Shown here one piece after another: positions 43,801 through 52,860 of a stretch of 64,000 nt of DNA (the stretch's first letter is position 1; every line of letters begins with the position of its first letter). Under the pieces are notes generated by a model. That model ran no database searches, was not told the DNA's origin, and was given only the letters and a program-made list of their open reading frames with translations. The translations under genes and the position numbers were made by a program. Source of the stretch: Ancistrus triradiatus (Eukaryota > Chordata > Actinopteri > Siluriformes > Loricariidae); the NCBI GenBank assembly GCA_025084515.1, contig JAJAGP010000087.1:832627-896626 (forward strand). Direction: 5' to 3'.

Positions 43801-46800
43801 CTGCAATTGAAATAAATTGAGGATCTACTGGCATATGAACCTTTAACTGTTTAATCAGTAATCCTGTGTTGTAACTGTATGGCCTCCCACTGCCACTGGT
43901 AAATTTGCGTTATTGGCCTGATTCCTGACAATACCAATAAGTTTGTGGAAACATAACATAACTTAACTTTGGCTGATATTATTGGACAACCAATATATCG
44001 GTCAGATATTTAATGAAACTTCTTAAACAAGACTTTGGATTTTAAGAGGCCAGTTTTGGATCAGTTGTGGAATGATGGTGCATTTAGGAACCACAACTAG
44101 ATGAGCTTGATCTAAGGATTTGTATGTGGAGGGCAGAGCTGAATTCTTCTGTTGAAATGCATTTAGGTGTTTATGAGGGATACCATTGTCTTTTCAATGA
44201 TGGGACTCCAACCACGACAACTGCAGTTCTATTTTATAGCCATGTTTTTGATATACATGCAGAGTTTTAATCCTAGCACAGATTTGCTACATTATTAATA
44301 ATTTTTTCAGGACAAATCTGGAATATGTACTACACTGTAATGTTTATCAAGAGAGCTCTAATGACCTTTTTTTTATTGGGGTCAGACCCATCAGTGAAGA
44401 GGAGATTGGCCACCTGAAGGAGAAGAGCTATGGTGCTATTGCAGACAAGCAGAATTTGGTAGATGAGAAGCTGAATTCAGAGGTATGGCCCATTGCCTCA
44501 GTGCCTCATTGTGTCTTCTCTGATGATAGTTTAATAACAAATAAAAGCAATCATGAAGACAAACATGTAGGCTTCATTTGTGCTATAAGTTAATCATGTT
44601 CCTTTGTCATTCCATTTGTGTAAAAACTTGGGTTTTAATGAACTTTTTTTTTAAATTGAGGATATCAGGGAAACTTAAGATATTTAGAGGACTAAACATA
44701 TAAAACATTATATATAAATAATTATTTATTAACATTCAATTTAAGTTTTTGTCTGTATTCTTTCTTTAATTCAGTCTGTGTTACTTTTTATCACTGTTCA
44801 TTTTTGTTGCTTCTGTTCGGTTTAGTTAATTTCTCCTTTTGTTGTGTTATTTCTGCCCAGTTAGTGGCACAAGAGGAGAAGTTAAGGCTAGAAGAGGAGG
44901 CTTTATTCGCATCCCAGCGCGTGGCTGCGAGGCTCGCAAAGGAGCAAAAGCTAAAGGAGGTGAGGCGTTAACACTGAGCACGCCCAACCCTTTTCTCCTC
45001 CTGCCACCTTGATTTTCTCCACACATCTGCAAGACAGTCATGCAGCAAGATAAGAGTAGACTTGTATAGCTAGCAGAGTTTGTATCCTGCTGTATCTACA
45101 ATGATGCCTTAATTAAAAAACACTAATGGCATAATCCAGTTTCCTCCTCTATAACATCTGTTCCTTATGTTGATCATTGTTCGTACTCATTTTTTGTTTT
45201 TTTTGTCCATTTATGCCTCGATGTTCAGTATTTGTAGTACTAATTCCATCAGCTCAATTCAGATTACATTACTTAAAAGGTTAGTGTATTCTGTATACAT
45301 TAGAGCTTATTTTCTAGCTGTGTTGCATTTTATGTGCGACTTGAGAACTCCTCATCGGCCATCTGTGTGAATGAGCTGTCAATACTAAAGTTGTTTGTTT
45401 TGGAAACAGCAACTTGCACAGAAGAGACATGGGGCAGAGGGAAGTGCATCACATCGCCAGCAGTGAGTAATGTATTCACTTGTTTTCTGTAAAATAAAGA
45501 AAACATTTACAGTGGTGTTTGAAAGTTTGTGAACCCTTTAGAATTTTCTATATTTCTGCATAAATATGACCTAAAACAACATCAGATTTTCACACATATC
45601 CTAAAAGTAGATAAAGAGAACCCTGTTAAACAAATGAGACAAAGATATTATATTTGGTCATTTTAATTTTTGAGGAAAATGATCCAATATTACATATTAG
45701 TGGGTGGGAAAAGTATGTGAACCTCTAGGATTAGCAGTTAATTTGAAGGTGAAATTCGAGTCAGGTGATTTCAATCAATGGGATGGTGAGTGGGTGCTCT
45801 TTTATTTAAAGTACAGGGATCTATCAAAGTCTGCTCTTCACAACACATGTTTGTGGAAGTGTATCATGGCACGAACAAATGAGATTTCTGAGGAGCTCAG
45901 AGTTGTTGATGCTCATCAGGCTGGAAAAGGTTACAAAACCATCTCTAAAGAATTTGGATTCCACCAATCCACAGTCAGACAGATGGTGTGCAAATGGAGG
46001 AAATTCAAGACCATTGTTACCCTCTCCAGGAGTGGTCAACCAACAAAGATCACTCCAAGAGCAAGGCGTGTAATAGTTGGTAAGGTCACAAAGGACCCCA
46101 TGTTCATGAGTCCACCTTCAGAAAGATCACTGAACAACAAAGGTGTGCATTTCAGGGTTGCAAGGAGAAGGCCACTGCTCTCCAAAAAGAACATTGCTGC
46201 TCATCTGCAGTTTGCTAAAGATCACGTGTTGATAGTATGAAGAGTGTCAGTGAATGCGTCAGAAAACAGTGCGCGTGGAAGAATAATTGTGAAGCTGGCT
46301 TGTGCTGGGTTAAGTCGGAAAGTTTGTGAACCCTTTAGAATTATATACATTTCTGAATAAATATGACCAAAAAACCTGATCAGAATTTCAGAACTATATA
46401 AAAGTAGACAAAGAGAACCAAATTGGACAAATGAAACAAAAATATTTTTTATTGAGGAAAATGATCCAATATTACATATCTCTGAGTGGCAAAAGTATGT
46501 GAACCTTTGCTTTCAGTATCTAGTGTGGATCAGTAACTGTAATAAGTGTTTATGGCTGATCAGTCCTGCACATTGGCTTGGAAGAAAGTTAACTCATTCC
46601 TTAGTGCAGTACACCTTCAACTTTATGCTGGTGGATTTCCTTACATGAATTGCTTGCTTCAGGTCTTCAACCGCATGTATTTTGGATTAAAGTCAGGACC
46701 TTTCCAACATGTAAACTTCATCTTTAGCCAGTTTTTGTTAGAACAATCTGTTGTTGTCTTCCCACATTCTTTTGAGGTAATAAGTAACCTGAACTTATTT

Positions 46801-49800
46801 ACACACTTTATGGCTGACTAAAGTAATGGGACTACCGCTACTGGCATACATATTTCTCTGGCTGCAGCAACATCCTGGTACTCCTGTTGTACACCAAACT
46901 TAAACTGTAGTATCTGGCACCAATGTGCAGCAGATCCTGTAATTTGCAAGGTGGGGTGTCCTTCGATTGGACTTTTGTCTAAAACAACCCACTGAAATTC
47001 CATTGTACAGAGATCTGGGGAATTTTGAGGCCAACACCTTAAACTCTTTGACGCTCCTGAAACAATTTGCAGGGTGGCAGGAGTTATTTTTCTTATGTTG
47101 GATTCTCTGTGTGTTTCAGGAAAGGTCATGTTGTAAGTCTCAGTTCAACTATGTTCTGCAGACAGTTTTAACTGAAACAAGCTATTTATGAAGCTGTGTG
47201 TTAATCCACTCTTAGACCTTTAAATCATTTTGAGTTGCTAAGTTGAATTTGGCACACAGGCAATCTAAGTGTGTGTGTCTCTGTGTGTGTTTGTGTGCAC
47301 ATGTCAGGCCATTGGGTGGAGAGTTTGAAGTGTATCTGCAGAGTGTAAAGGCTCAGTCGGAGGCATTCCGTAGCAGTCGTAAGTACTCGCTGGTATCCCA
47401 CAGTCACATACAGTACAATCTCTGTGTAACTGTAAAAAGACTTTGCTTTTGTCAGGGTTAGTAAATACATTAGATTAAAAATGTATTTTCTTTGTTAATT
47501 ATAAAAAACTGAGTTTAAGTGGTGGGTAGTTTTATTTAAAATGTCCCTAATAAAATGAAACAGGATTATATCATAGCCATTTTCCTTCTGTGTCCAGTGT
47601 ATTTTGCTTGATTAGTGAAAAATTAGCACTATTTGAGATGAAACACTTTTGATATTCTTTCTTAGACACAGGTGGCCATATTCATAAAGATTCTTAGTGC
47701 TAAGAGTAGCTCCTAGTGATGAAATTCTGATTAAAAATTGTGGGATTGTGGGTGTTTCCCTCAAAGTTATGAGTAGATCCTAGTAAAGACAAAGGTTATT
47801 CTTAAAGCATGTTAACCCCTAATAGAGCTCCTAAGGTGCAAAACTGGAGGACTTTTAGGAGGATTATGAGTTTTCTTAAGCAAAGGAGAAAATGGAGGAA
47901 ATAAGATGAGGAAGAAGAATGTTCTCAGAACACTGAATAACAGTGAGTTGGTCAAAAGCTACCAATTAGATCGTGCAGGAATAATGTTTGTGGGTGACAT
48001 TATTAGGGATGTACTCACATGTCCTATCCAGCACAATAATGCTGTAATACCAGAAATGACCATGCACATGAACCAACCCCAGTTAAATAGACACGGCAGC
48101 AATCAGTCATTGAAAAGAGCAGAGCCGCATTTGCTCCAGTTCATAGGCTATCCAATAGATTAAGTATGCTACAAAAATGACCAGCATGGTAAAATGCTGT
48201 CAGTAAAATTAAGCAAATAAAGGCGTGTGTGTTTAGTGTAAAATACGCATAAATAGCCTTTGCCTGTTATTTTAAAGGCTTATAATGGGCTATACAGTAT
48301 TTCCCTAATTAAGAATCACAATCTTCAAAAGAATGCGTCATAACTAGCAACCGGGTCAACCCCGCCTCCTCATTGAGATAAAGGTTTTTGCATTGTCTTT
48401 GACAGTCTGTCTTAGATTGCCTCTAAATCCCTCTTAAGCTTAAACTCCTAGCTAGGAGTTTTCAGGCTAAGTTAGGAGCCTTATAAGAGGATTCTTAGAA
48501 TCTTAATGAATATGGCCTCAGATAAACAATGGGTTGCATTTCCTAAAAGGTTAAACCCCTGCTGTATAAAACTGATCTGCACCTAAAGATGCAGGACTAA
48601 AAATCCTACACAGCAATGTGATTTTCCCTGTTTCCATCACAACCAAGCTCGCATTCACAATCCCTTTCACTGGCTACACTTGACTTGTTTATATGTATTG
48701 TTCTTAATACCAGGACTTTCCTCTGAGACAAATCTAGTGACTCCTAATACAGAGAGCAGCTGGGATTTTACCTACAGAACTCGCTCCACTAATGATGATG
48801 CTACCTCACTCGACCTGGAGTGGGAGGATGAGGAAGGTAAGGAAGGGCTTACCCAAATATTGTATCTGTACACATACATATTTGTCAAGCTTTAGAAAGA
48901 AACATGGCACCACCATGGCTGCACCGAGGGTAGTAAATTACATTTCTGTTGCACTTAACAAGAAGCAACATTTGTGCATCGCGCAAAAACAAAATACAGA
49001 CACCACCAGCCTGGCAGTCTCGTCCTCACTCGCATGGAGGTGGTTAAGCTTTGAAAAGATGCATGTAGCTCAAAAGACAGCAGACTGCAAATGGTAAGAA
49101 ATCGGTTGTCGTTAAAGACAGCTCGAGAACTAACTTTCACCATCTGCAAAGTAACAAACTATGCTGAATATGAAGATTATGACAAACTACAACAGTCAGC
49201 TGTCCACGACATGCTTAACCAGCCAAAACGAGCCAGGTTATAGTTATCACCTATATGCTGACGACACGGCTTTATAACGCTGTGCATCAACTCTGTGACA
49301 CACCATTGAATGTCTACACAGTGCTTTTAATATTGTTCTGAAAACCTTTCCTCAGTTAAAAAAAAAATCATTCTTAATGCAGATAAGACTAAACTTATGT
49401 TCACCAACTAGGAAGAGGACACAAAACGTCCCTTATGTGGTCTCTCTTAGAGGGTGTAAACCACATGTGCAGTACACAGCTAAAAAGCTGAGGCTAAAAC
49501 TTGAAGTTATTATTTTCTAAACAAGTTGTGATTTTCTTTCAATGCAAAAAACTACTTGTTGCTACCAGCTTCTTATGAGTCAGTGTATCATACTGCCTTG
49601 TTCCTTACCAATTGTAAAGCTCTGACACTTGGTGAGCTACACTTTTTGGTAGGATGGCCTGCTTTGGACACCTATAGGATCTTAAATCAATCTACAGTGG
49701 GGCAAAAAAGTATATAGTCAGCTACTGATTGTGCAAGTTCTCTTAGAGGTCTGTAATTTCTCATAGGTACACTTCAACTATGAAAGAAAAAATGAGAAAA

Positions 49801-51264
49801 CAAAATCCAGGAAATCACATTGTAGGATTTTTAAAGAATTTAATTGTAAATTATGGTGGGAAATAAGTATTTGGTCAATAACAAAAGTTCAGCTCAGTAC
49901 TTAACATAACCTTTGTTGGCAATGACAGAGCTCAAATGTTTCCTGTAAGCCTTCACCAGGTTTGCACACACTGTAGCTGGTATGTTGGCAAATTCCTCCA
50001 TGCAGATCTCCTCTAGAGCAGTGATGTTTTGGTGCTGTCACTGGCCTGGGCACTGCAGGATCTGAGTCCCTCTCGGCGTAGTGTGTTAATGATGGTAGCC
50101 TTTGTTACTTTGGTCCCAGCTCTCTGCAGGTCATTCATCAGGTCCCTCCGTGTAGTTCTGGGATTTTTGCTCACCGTTCTCATGATCATTTTGACCCCAC
50201 AGGATAAGATCTTGCGTGTGGCCCCAGATCGAGGGAGATTATCAATGGTCTTGTATGTCTTCCAATTGCTCCCACAGTTGATTTATTCACACCAACCTGC
50301 TTGCCTATTGTAGATTCACTCTTCCCAGCCTGGTGCAGGTCTACAATTTTCTTCCTGGTGTCCTTCAACAGCTCTTTGTTCTTGGCCATGGTTGAGTTTG
50401 GAGTCTGTTTATTTGAGGCTATGGACAGGTGTCTTTTTATACAGATAACGAGGTCAAACGGGTGCCATTAATACAGGTAACGAGTGGAGGACAAAAGAGC
50501 TTCTTAAAGAAGTTACAGGTCTGTGAGAGCCAGAAATCTTGCTTGTTTGTGGGTGACCAAATACTTATTTTCTGCCGTGATTTATAGTTAAATTCTTTAA
50601 AAATCCTACAATGTGATTTCCTTTTTTCCCCCCCTCATTTTGTCTTTCATAGTTGAAGTGTACCTATGATGGAAAGTACAGACCTCTCTCATGTTTCTAA
50701 GTAGGAGAACTTGCACAATCAGTGGCTGACTAAATACTTTTTTACCCCACTGTACATTTATAATGCAAATATGGGTTTGCCCCTATACTACCTATGTGTT
50801 TTTAGCAAGCATAAAGGTGCTGGAAAATGTTTTTTATGCGTTTTGATGAAGATCTGGATGAACGTCCCCTTTAAGTGTGATGATTCCATAATGTTGCCAG
50901 AGTTACAGTACAGTAACTGAGTGGCATATGAACATGAATATAGTATAATAAAGTGAAATTGTTGTGGCAAGTGACCTTAACATTAAATGGTTATTTCCTA
51001 GGTATGAATCGGTCAGGAGCTGCATGGGAGCGCTCTAAGACTGAGGAAGACATCCTGCGAGCTGCACTTCGGCCAGCCAGTAAACATTTAGGCAGTGGCC
51101 CGGCTTCTGCTTCAGAGGACTCGAACGCTCTGGAGTGGGAGAACGACTTTGTCAGTGCACATGCTGAAGAACAGGACGATGAGGAGTTTGAGGGATTCGT
51201 TAATCCAGTACTGGACACTCCGTCTGAGGAAGCGGAGTCTAACTCAGGCCAGCAGGACAGATAG
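37795..51264 (+). CDS. ap1ar: ap1ar (gadkin/gamma-BAR), ten coding exons
   Basis: Gadkin is a peripheral membrane adaptor on trans-Golgi/endosomal vesicles; it binds AP-1 through gamma-adaptin, links it to kinesin-1 and also regulates Arp2/3 (known for mammals). Exons: 37795-37865, 43063-43111, 43205-43231, 43310-43335, 44386-44482, 44861-44959, 45410-45462, 47308-47378, 48714-48836, 51002-51264. All nine introns are GT-AG and the phases join to 879 nt, 292 residues (human about 300). Visible: MGNCCSQCF at 1-9 (cysteines palmitoylated in the family), YFRSSNTGEHYTIEFENLVE (27-46), a charged coiled coil (about 60-135), TPNTESSWD, LEWEDEEGMNR (199-209), RSKTEEDILRAAL (216-228), LEWENDFVS (249-257) and GFVNPVLD. 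The two LEWE motifs fit kinesin light chain W-acidic ligands. The start has a good Kozak context (GCCATGG). Introns are full of transposons but no exon is disrupted. Confidence 0.97.
38510..38660 (-). repeat. tRNA-derived SINE fragment
   Basis: The minus-strand reading holds the degenerate GAGCAAGGCTCTTAACCTTC and AAGCTGCCACTGCTGAG body seen at 40341. In ap1ar intron 1. Confidence 0.55.
38730..39055. repeat. Possible hAT-like MITE with ATATCG-rich ends
   Basis: Two ends contain TATCACAATATTTAAAGACA and ATCATGATACGATAAAATAT, roughly inverted, with TATCATGATAC words inside. The family assignment is uncertain. Confidence 0.4.
39062..39222 (-). repeat. tRNA-derived SINE
   Basis: The minus strand reads GGTGGTTCAGTGGTTAAGGT, ACTAGACTG, then AAGGCCTCTAACCCACAATT and GCTTGGATTGTAGGACTT, ending in AGCATTTAGC-type sequence on the plus strand. 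Same family as 40341. Confidence 0.75.
39876..40325. repeat. hAT-like non-autonomous repeat
   Basis: Starts AGGGGTGTAACGATACACTG, a typical hAT-MITE start in fish, and contains CACGATTATCGATTTTACAT. The right end is unclear. A related short piece is at 43715-43800 (AAGATTCGATTTTCTTAG). Confidence 0.5.
40341..40512 (+). repeat. tRNA-derived SINE
   Basis: GGGACTGTGGTAGCTTAGTG head with box-A-like GTGGTTAAGGTACTGGACTA, AAGCTGCCACTGTTGGGTCC, TTGAGCAAAAACCCTTAACT and a GATAAGGGCATCTGCTAAAT end. The best copy of this SINE here. Confidence 0.8.
40690..42080 (-). mobile_element. Tc1 family B copy in ap1ar intron 1
   Basis: The right end is intact (TTTTTTGCCCCACTG at 42066-42080). At the left only CAGT (after TA) remains before the sequence jumps to CTCCTACTTAGAAAGATGAG, so about 40 bp of the left terminus are deleted. 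Minus-oriented like the copy at 5042. Confidence 0.88.
40842..41285 (-). pseudogene. Tc1 transposase C-terminal half (family B)
   Basis: 147 open minus-strand codons: GNIMLWGCFSAKETGRLIRV, then VFQDDNDPKHTSRATKEWLH with the second catalytic Asp and SQSPDLSPIENLWRELKVRV with the catalytic Glu. Counting between Asp and Glu gives 35 residues, one more than the usual 34, because of a one-residue insertion at HKQKHF. The N-terminal half is frameshifted and lacks the first Asp in this frame. The best preserved family B catalytic segment here, but not a whole protein. Confidence 0.88.
42380..42740 (-). repeat. Tc1 family G fragment
   Basis: Contains GTGTGGCCTACCACGTAACA and TTGTTCCTAGATGTTTCCAT. 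On the minus strand these correspond to the DNA-binding part of a fish Tc1 whose left terminus (GGCCAAAAGTTTGTGGACAC) is found at 52738. No termini are left. In ap1ar intron 1. Confidence 0.62.
43063..43111 (+). CDS. ap1ar: ap1ar exon 2
   Basis: 49 nt, acceptor TTTTTTGCACAG, donor GAG/GTACTG. Encodes SKYFRSSNTGEHYTIE after the split Gly; ends in phase 0. Confidence 0.96.
43205..43231 (+). CDS. ap1ar: ap1ar exon 3 (27-nt microexon)
   Basis: Acceptor TTTATGTTGCAG, donor GAG/GTGAGA. Encodes exactly FENLVESDE, phase 0 at both ends, so it can be skipped in frame. Confidence 0.95.
43310..43335 (+). CDS. ap1ar: ap1ar exon 4 (26-nt microexon)
   Basis: Acceptor TCCTTTCAG, donor CAG/GTACAG. Encodes GESSQSCP plus two bases of Arg. 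Skipping would shift the frame. Confidence 0.93.
44386..44482 (+). CDS. ap1ar: ap1ar exon 5
   Basis: Acceptor TGGGGTCAG, donor GAG/GTATGG. Encodes PISEEEIGHLKEKSYGAIAD and the start of the coiled coil (DKQNLVDEKLNSE). Confidence 0.96.
44861..44959 (+). CDS. ap1ar: ap1ar exon 6
   Basis: 99 nt, 33 codons, phase 0 at both ends. Contains the highly conserved AQEEKLRLEEEALFASQR segment of the coiled coil. Confidence 0.97.
45410..45462 (+). CDS. ap1ar: ap1ar exon 7
   Basis: 53 nt, acceptor TTTTGGAAACAG, donor GCA/GTGAGT. Encodes QLAQKRHGAEGSASHRQ, less conserved than its neighbours; end of the coiled coil. Confidence 0.9.
45510..46228 (+). mobile_element. Tc1 family C copy, 3' truncated, in ap1ar intron 7
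   Basis: Left terminus CAGTGGTGTTTGAAAGTTTG after TA (45508-45509), followed by the subterminal repeat and the N-terminal half of transposase, then an abrupt end near CACGTG. It starts only 47 bp downstream of the exon 7 donor site. Confidence 0.88.
45866..46240 (+). pseudogene. Tc1 transposase N-terminal half (family C)
   Basis: From ATG at 45866, 124 codons: MARTNEISEELRVVDAHQAG, then GYKTISKEFGFHQSTVRQM (first helix-turn-helix), KWRKFKTIVTLSRSGQPTK (linker), PRARRVIVGKVTKDP (second paired-like subdomain) and ARRRPLLSKKNIAAHLQFAK. About 20 residues of the consensus around SERSLNNKGV are missing. It ends before the catalytic core; the last codons come from outside the element. Confidence 0.88.
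46317..46742 (-). mobile_element. Second Tc1 family C fragment in intron 7
   Basis: Begins AAAGTTTGTGAACCCTTTAG and continues with GGCAAAAGTATGTGAACCTT, TTGCTTTCAGTATCTAG and minus-strand transposase C-terminal sequence (ATGAATTGCTTGCTTCAGGT, GATTAAAGTCAGGACC), then stops. Orientation is opposite to the copy just upstream. Confidence 0.75.
46743..47270. other. ap1ar intron 7, unassigned
   Basis: The words GGGGAATTTTGAGGCCAACA, CACCTTAAACTCTTTGACGC and CAATTTGCAGGGTGGCAGGA look like a degraded transposon interior, but I cannot name the family. Confidence 0.35.
47271..47296 (+). promoter_or_regulatory. ap1ar: GT-rich tract at exon 8 acceptor
   Basis: GTGTGTGTCTCTGTGTGTGT then TTGTGT lies 11-37 nt before exon 8, where a pyrimidine tract is expected. 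UG repeats next to 3' splice sites are known binding sites for TDP-43 and CELF proteins. Confidence 0.55.
47308..47378 (+). CDS. ap1ar: ap1ar exon 8
   Basis: 71 nt, acceptor ATGTCAG preceded by a GT-rich tract instead of a pyrimidine tract, donor GTC/GTAAGT. Encodes PLGGEFEVYLQSVKAQSEAF plus RSS. Its length is not a multiple of three. Confidence 0.92.
47674..48517 (+). mobile_element. Harbinger/PIF-type element, non-autonomous, in intron 8
   Basis: The left end GGCCATATTCATAAAGATTC and the right end GAATCTTAATGAATATGGCC are inverted repeats of about 20 bp with one or two mismatches; TAGGAGC words recur inward on both sides. Length 844 bp. It contains a transposase N-terminal remnant. I see no clear 3-bp target duplication. 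Confidence 0.82.
47906..48163 (+). pseudogene. Harbinger transposase N-terminal remnant
   Basis: An open stretch of 85 codons: MRKKNVLRTLNNSELVKSYQ, LDRAGIMFVGDIIRDVLTCP, IQHNNAVIPEM. It resembles the N-terminal helical region of Harbinger nucleases (…RYRLDRAGI.FV…D.I…). The DDE nuclease domain is absent and sequence after about residue 50 no longer matches. Confidence 0.6.
48714..48836 (+). CDS. ap1ar: ap1ar exon 9
   Basis: 123 nt. Encodes LSSETNLVTPNTESSWDF, then a TRSTNDDATSLDLEWEDEE stretch with the first LEWE motif. Acceptor TTAATACCAG, donor AAG/GTAAGG. Confidence 0.97.
48890..49180. other. ap1ar intron 9, unassigned
   Basis: A 101-codon frame (48792-49097) starts within exon 9 in another frame and is not supported. 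No repeat family recognised. Confidence 0.35.
49190..49692 (+). pseudogene. LINE reverse transcriptase remnant (5' part), intron 9
   Basis: Plus-strand translation in shifting frames: YSYHLYADDTALYRCASTL (the YADD box), FLS.KKIILNADKTKLMFTN, then LKLKLLFSKQVVIFFQCKK, LLVATSFL and GELHFLVGWPALDTY. The order matches the palm-to-thumb part of a fish non-LTR RT. Heavily mutated, and cut at 49693 by a Tc1 insertion. Confidence 0.72.
49695..50752 (-). mobile_element. Tc1 family B copy, internally deleted, in intron 9
   Basis: Both termini are intact (CAGTGGGGCAAAAAAGTATA and ACTTTTTTACCCCACTG), flanked by TA at 49693-49694 and 50753-50754. At 1058 bp it lacks about 400 bp of the centre: the sequence jumps at GTGATGTTTTGGTGCTGTCA, removing the catalytic region. 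Confidence 0.93.
50186..50389 (-). pseudogene. Tc1 transposase N-terminal remnant (family B)
   Basis: 67 open minus-strand codons from Met at 50389: MAKNKELLKDTRKKIVDLHQ, AGKSESTIGKQVGVNKSTVG. This is the first helix-turn-helix of the family B transposase. The catalytic domain is deleted in this copy. Confidence 0.85.
50755..50850 (+). pseudogene. LINE remnant continuing after the Tc1 insertion
   Basis: The translation YIYNANMGLPLYYLCVF continues the thumb/C-terminal region of the RT interrupted at 49693 (family wording FIYKAILGLLP.YLC), so the two pieces were joined before the Tc1 landed. Confidence 0.6.
51002..51264 (+). CDS. ap1ar: ap1ar exon 10 (coding part)
   Basis: Acceptor TTATTTCCTAG; 263 nt to the TAG at 51262-51264. 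Contains RSKTEEDILRAAL, the second LEWE motif (LEWENDFVS), an acidic run (EEQDDEEFEG) and the conserved FVNPVLD. Confidence 0.97.
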
Positions 51265-51590
51265 TCCTAGCAGGAGCACTAGAGACTTAAGTTTTAGATT
51301 AAGATCCAACTTGGGTTATTCTGCTGTATGTAAATTAAATTGATAATTTAACCTTACTGTGGGTTTAAAGTGCAATTAAAAAATATCTGCAGTAATGCAG
51401 CAAAGTTTTGAGGGATGCACGTAACATTATCATGTGGGACTAAATTAGTCTAAATCCCTCAATAGGGAAGCATGGTTTTTGTTTTCACCATCACTGAACT
51501 AAATAACCAAAATGGGCTTACCTCCTACAGGGAGAGGTACGGAGAGACTGGATGTTGCATTAGTTGTAACGTGCGTTGAAATGTTGAGGA

Positions 51591-51596
51591 AATAAA
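51591..51596 (+). promoter_or_regulatory. ap1ar: ap1ar polyadenylation signal
   Basis: AATAAA 327 nt after the stop codon, followed within 40 nt by GT-rich sequence (AGGTGGTGTTCTGC). The first canonical hexamer after the stop. Confidence 0.7.
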
Positions 51597-51684
51597 GTTA
51601 ATGACCCAAACATTGTTCAGCACTAGGTGGTGTTCTGCACTCGTTTTTAAATTTACCTGTAGGGAAATGGATCACAATGCATGG

Positions 51685-51780
51685 TTCACTGGTTAAGGGT
51701 CTAGACTAACACGTTGAGACTGTTGGCCCCATTAACCCTCAACTGCCCTTCTCAGCTGTAAATGTGTGAACTGTCTGCCT
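51685..51780 (+). repeat. tRNA-derived SINE fragment
   Basis: GGTTCACTGGTTAAGGGTCT and GGCCCCATTAACCCTCAACT fit the SINE body at 40341 in degraded form. Confidence 0.5.
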
Positions 51781-52735
51781 CGATATATACTAAACTCTTT
51801 GTTTAGAATCTAAACTAACCCTTTCTTTGGGTCACAGTATCCAAATACACACTTTGCAAACTTTTTTGATAATCAGTGTAAAATTGCGATAATAGAAGCA
51901 AGCTTTATGACAATTTGGGCTATGCGCTGTTTGTCAGTTAATGTCACACAGATTTGTGAATCACAGTTTATTTTTTGTTTGTCTGTTTTTTTTTGTTTGT
52001 TTTTTTTGTTTGTTTGTTTTTTTTTCTCACTTTCCTTCTTTTGGAATATGGAATATGCCCAGTTCCCTTTGTCTGTATTCCCTTGCAGCTGCTGACCACT
52101 TCTTTTCAGTGGCAGGTGTCTGAATGTCTGTCCCTGGCACACAGTCAATTTTATCTGTGGAGTATGTCGCCAGGGCAAAGGTAGATTGGCTAGTGTATTT
52201 GATCACTGAGCTCACTTCACTTTTAACCACAAGACTGAACCATGGTTTAGATAAATTCATACCTAGTCATATACTTCCCTCTTTTTGAAAATCACAGTAT
52301 TTTGATTTGCTGGTCTTATACAGTCATCACCCCACCTTCTGGATTCCTGTCTTAACACATGAGGTAACACCCTGACACTGGTGGTTTAATGTTTTAATTG
52401 TATTCAGTGCTCAAATATGACGCATATCTTCAGAACAAAAATGTGGTGAGAGAGGAGGCAGATAACAGCAAGTCCTTTTTATTTACTCATTTCCACTTAG
52501 ACATGTGCAAGACAGTAACCTGAATCCAGGCATGAACCTGTGTTAGTACTTGTGAGGAACAAGCTACAGAGGTAATGCATAACGGATAACAGGCAGCAGG
52601 GGCAATCAGGAAGTCTAATATTTTACAGACACAACTGAAAGTATTCAGAGGTTTTTGAAGGTGCCAGAAGTAGGAATGTTCCCATAAGACTCCCACTATT
52701 CGAATCGCCACTACACAAGTCTTTCTGTAACAAGG
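51781..52735. other. no recognisable gene
   Basis: T-rich simple sequence (51968-52023) gives rise to Phe-rich frames that I reject. I see nothing else. Confidence 0.5.
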
Positions 52736-52737
52736 TA

Positions 52738-52860
52738 CACTATAAGGCCAAAAGTTTGTGGACACCCCTTATAGTTAACTGTTTCAGCTACTTTCACTGT
52801 TAACAGGTTCATAATATGAAGCATATAGCCACATAATCTCCATGGAATCTCCTTTTATTA
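52738..52860 (+). repeat. Tc1 family G left-end fragment
   Basis: After TA: CACTATAAGGCCAAAAGTTT then GTGGACACCCCTTATAGTTAAC, followed by subterminal AACAGGTTCATAATATGAAG. The match fades after about 120 bp. Confidence 0.72.

Noticed and set aside
47225..47470. Frames around 47225-47470 as a separate gene
   Set aside because: The region is the GT-rich intron end plus ap1ar exon 8; the correct frame joins exon 7 and exon 9.
48680..48895. A 71-codon gene at exon 9
   Set aside because: It is ap1ar exon 9 with read-through into both introns.
51907..52184. Phe-rich overlapping frames
   Set aside because: Produced by a T-rich low-complexity tract; three frames open at once.
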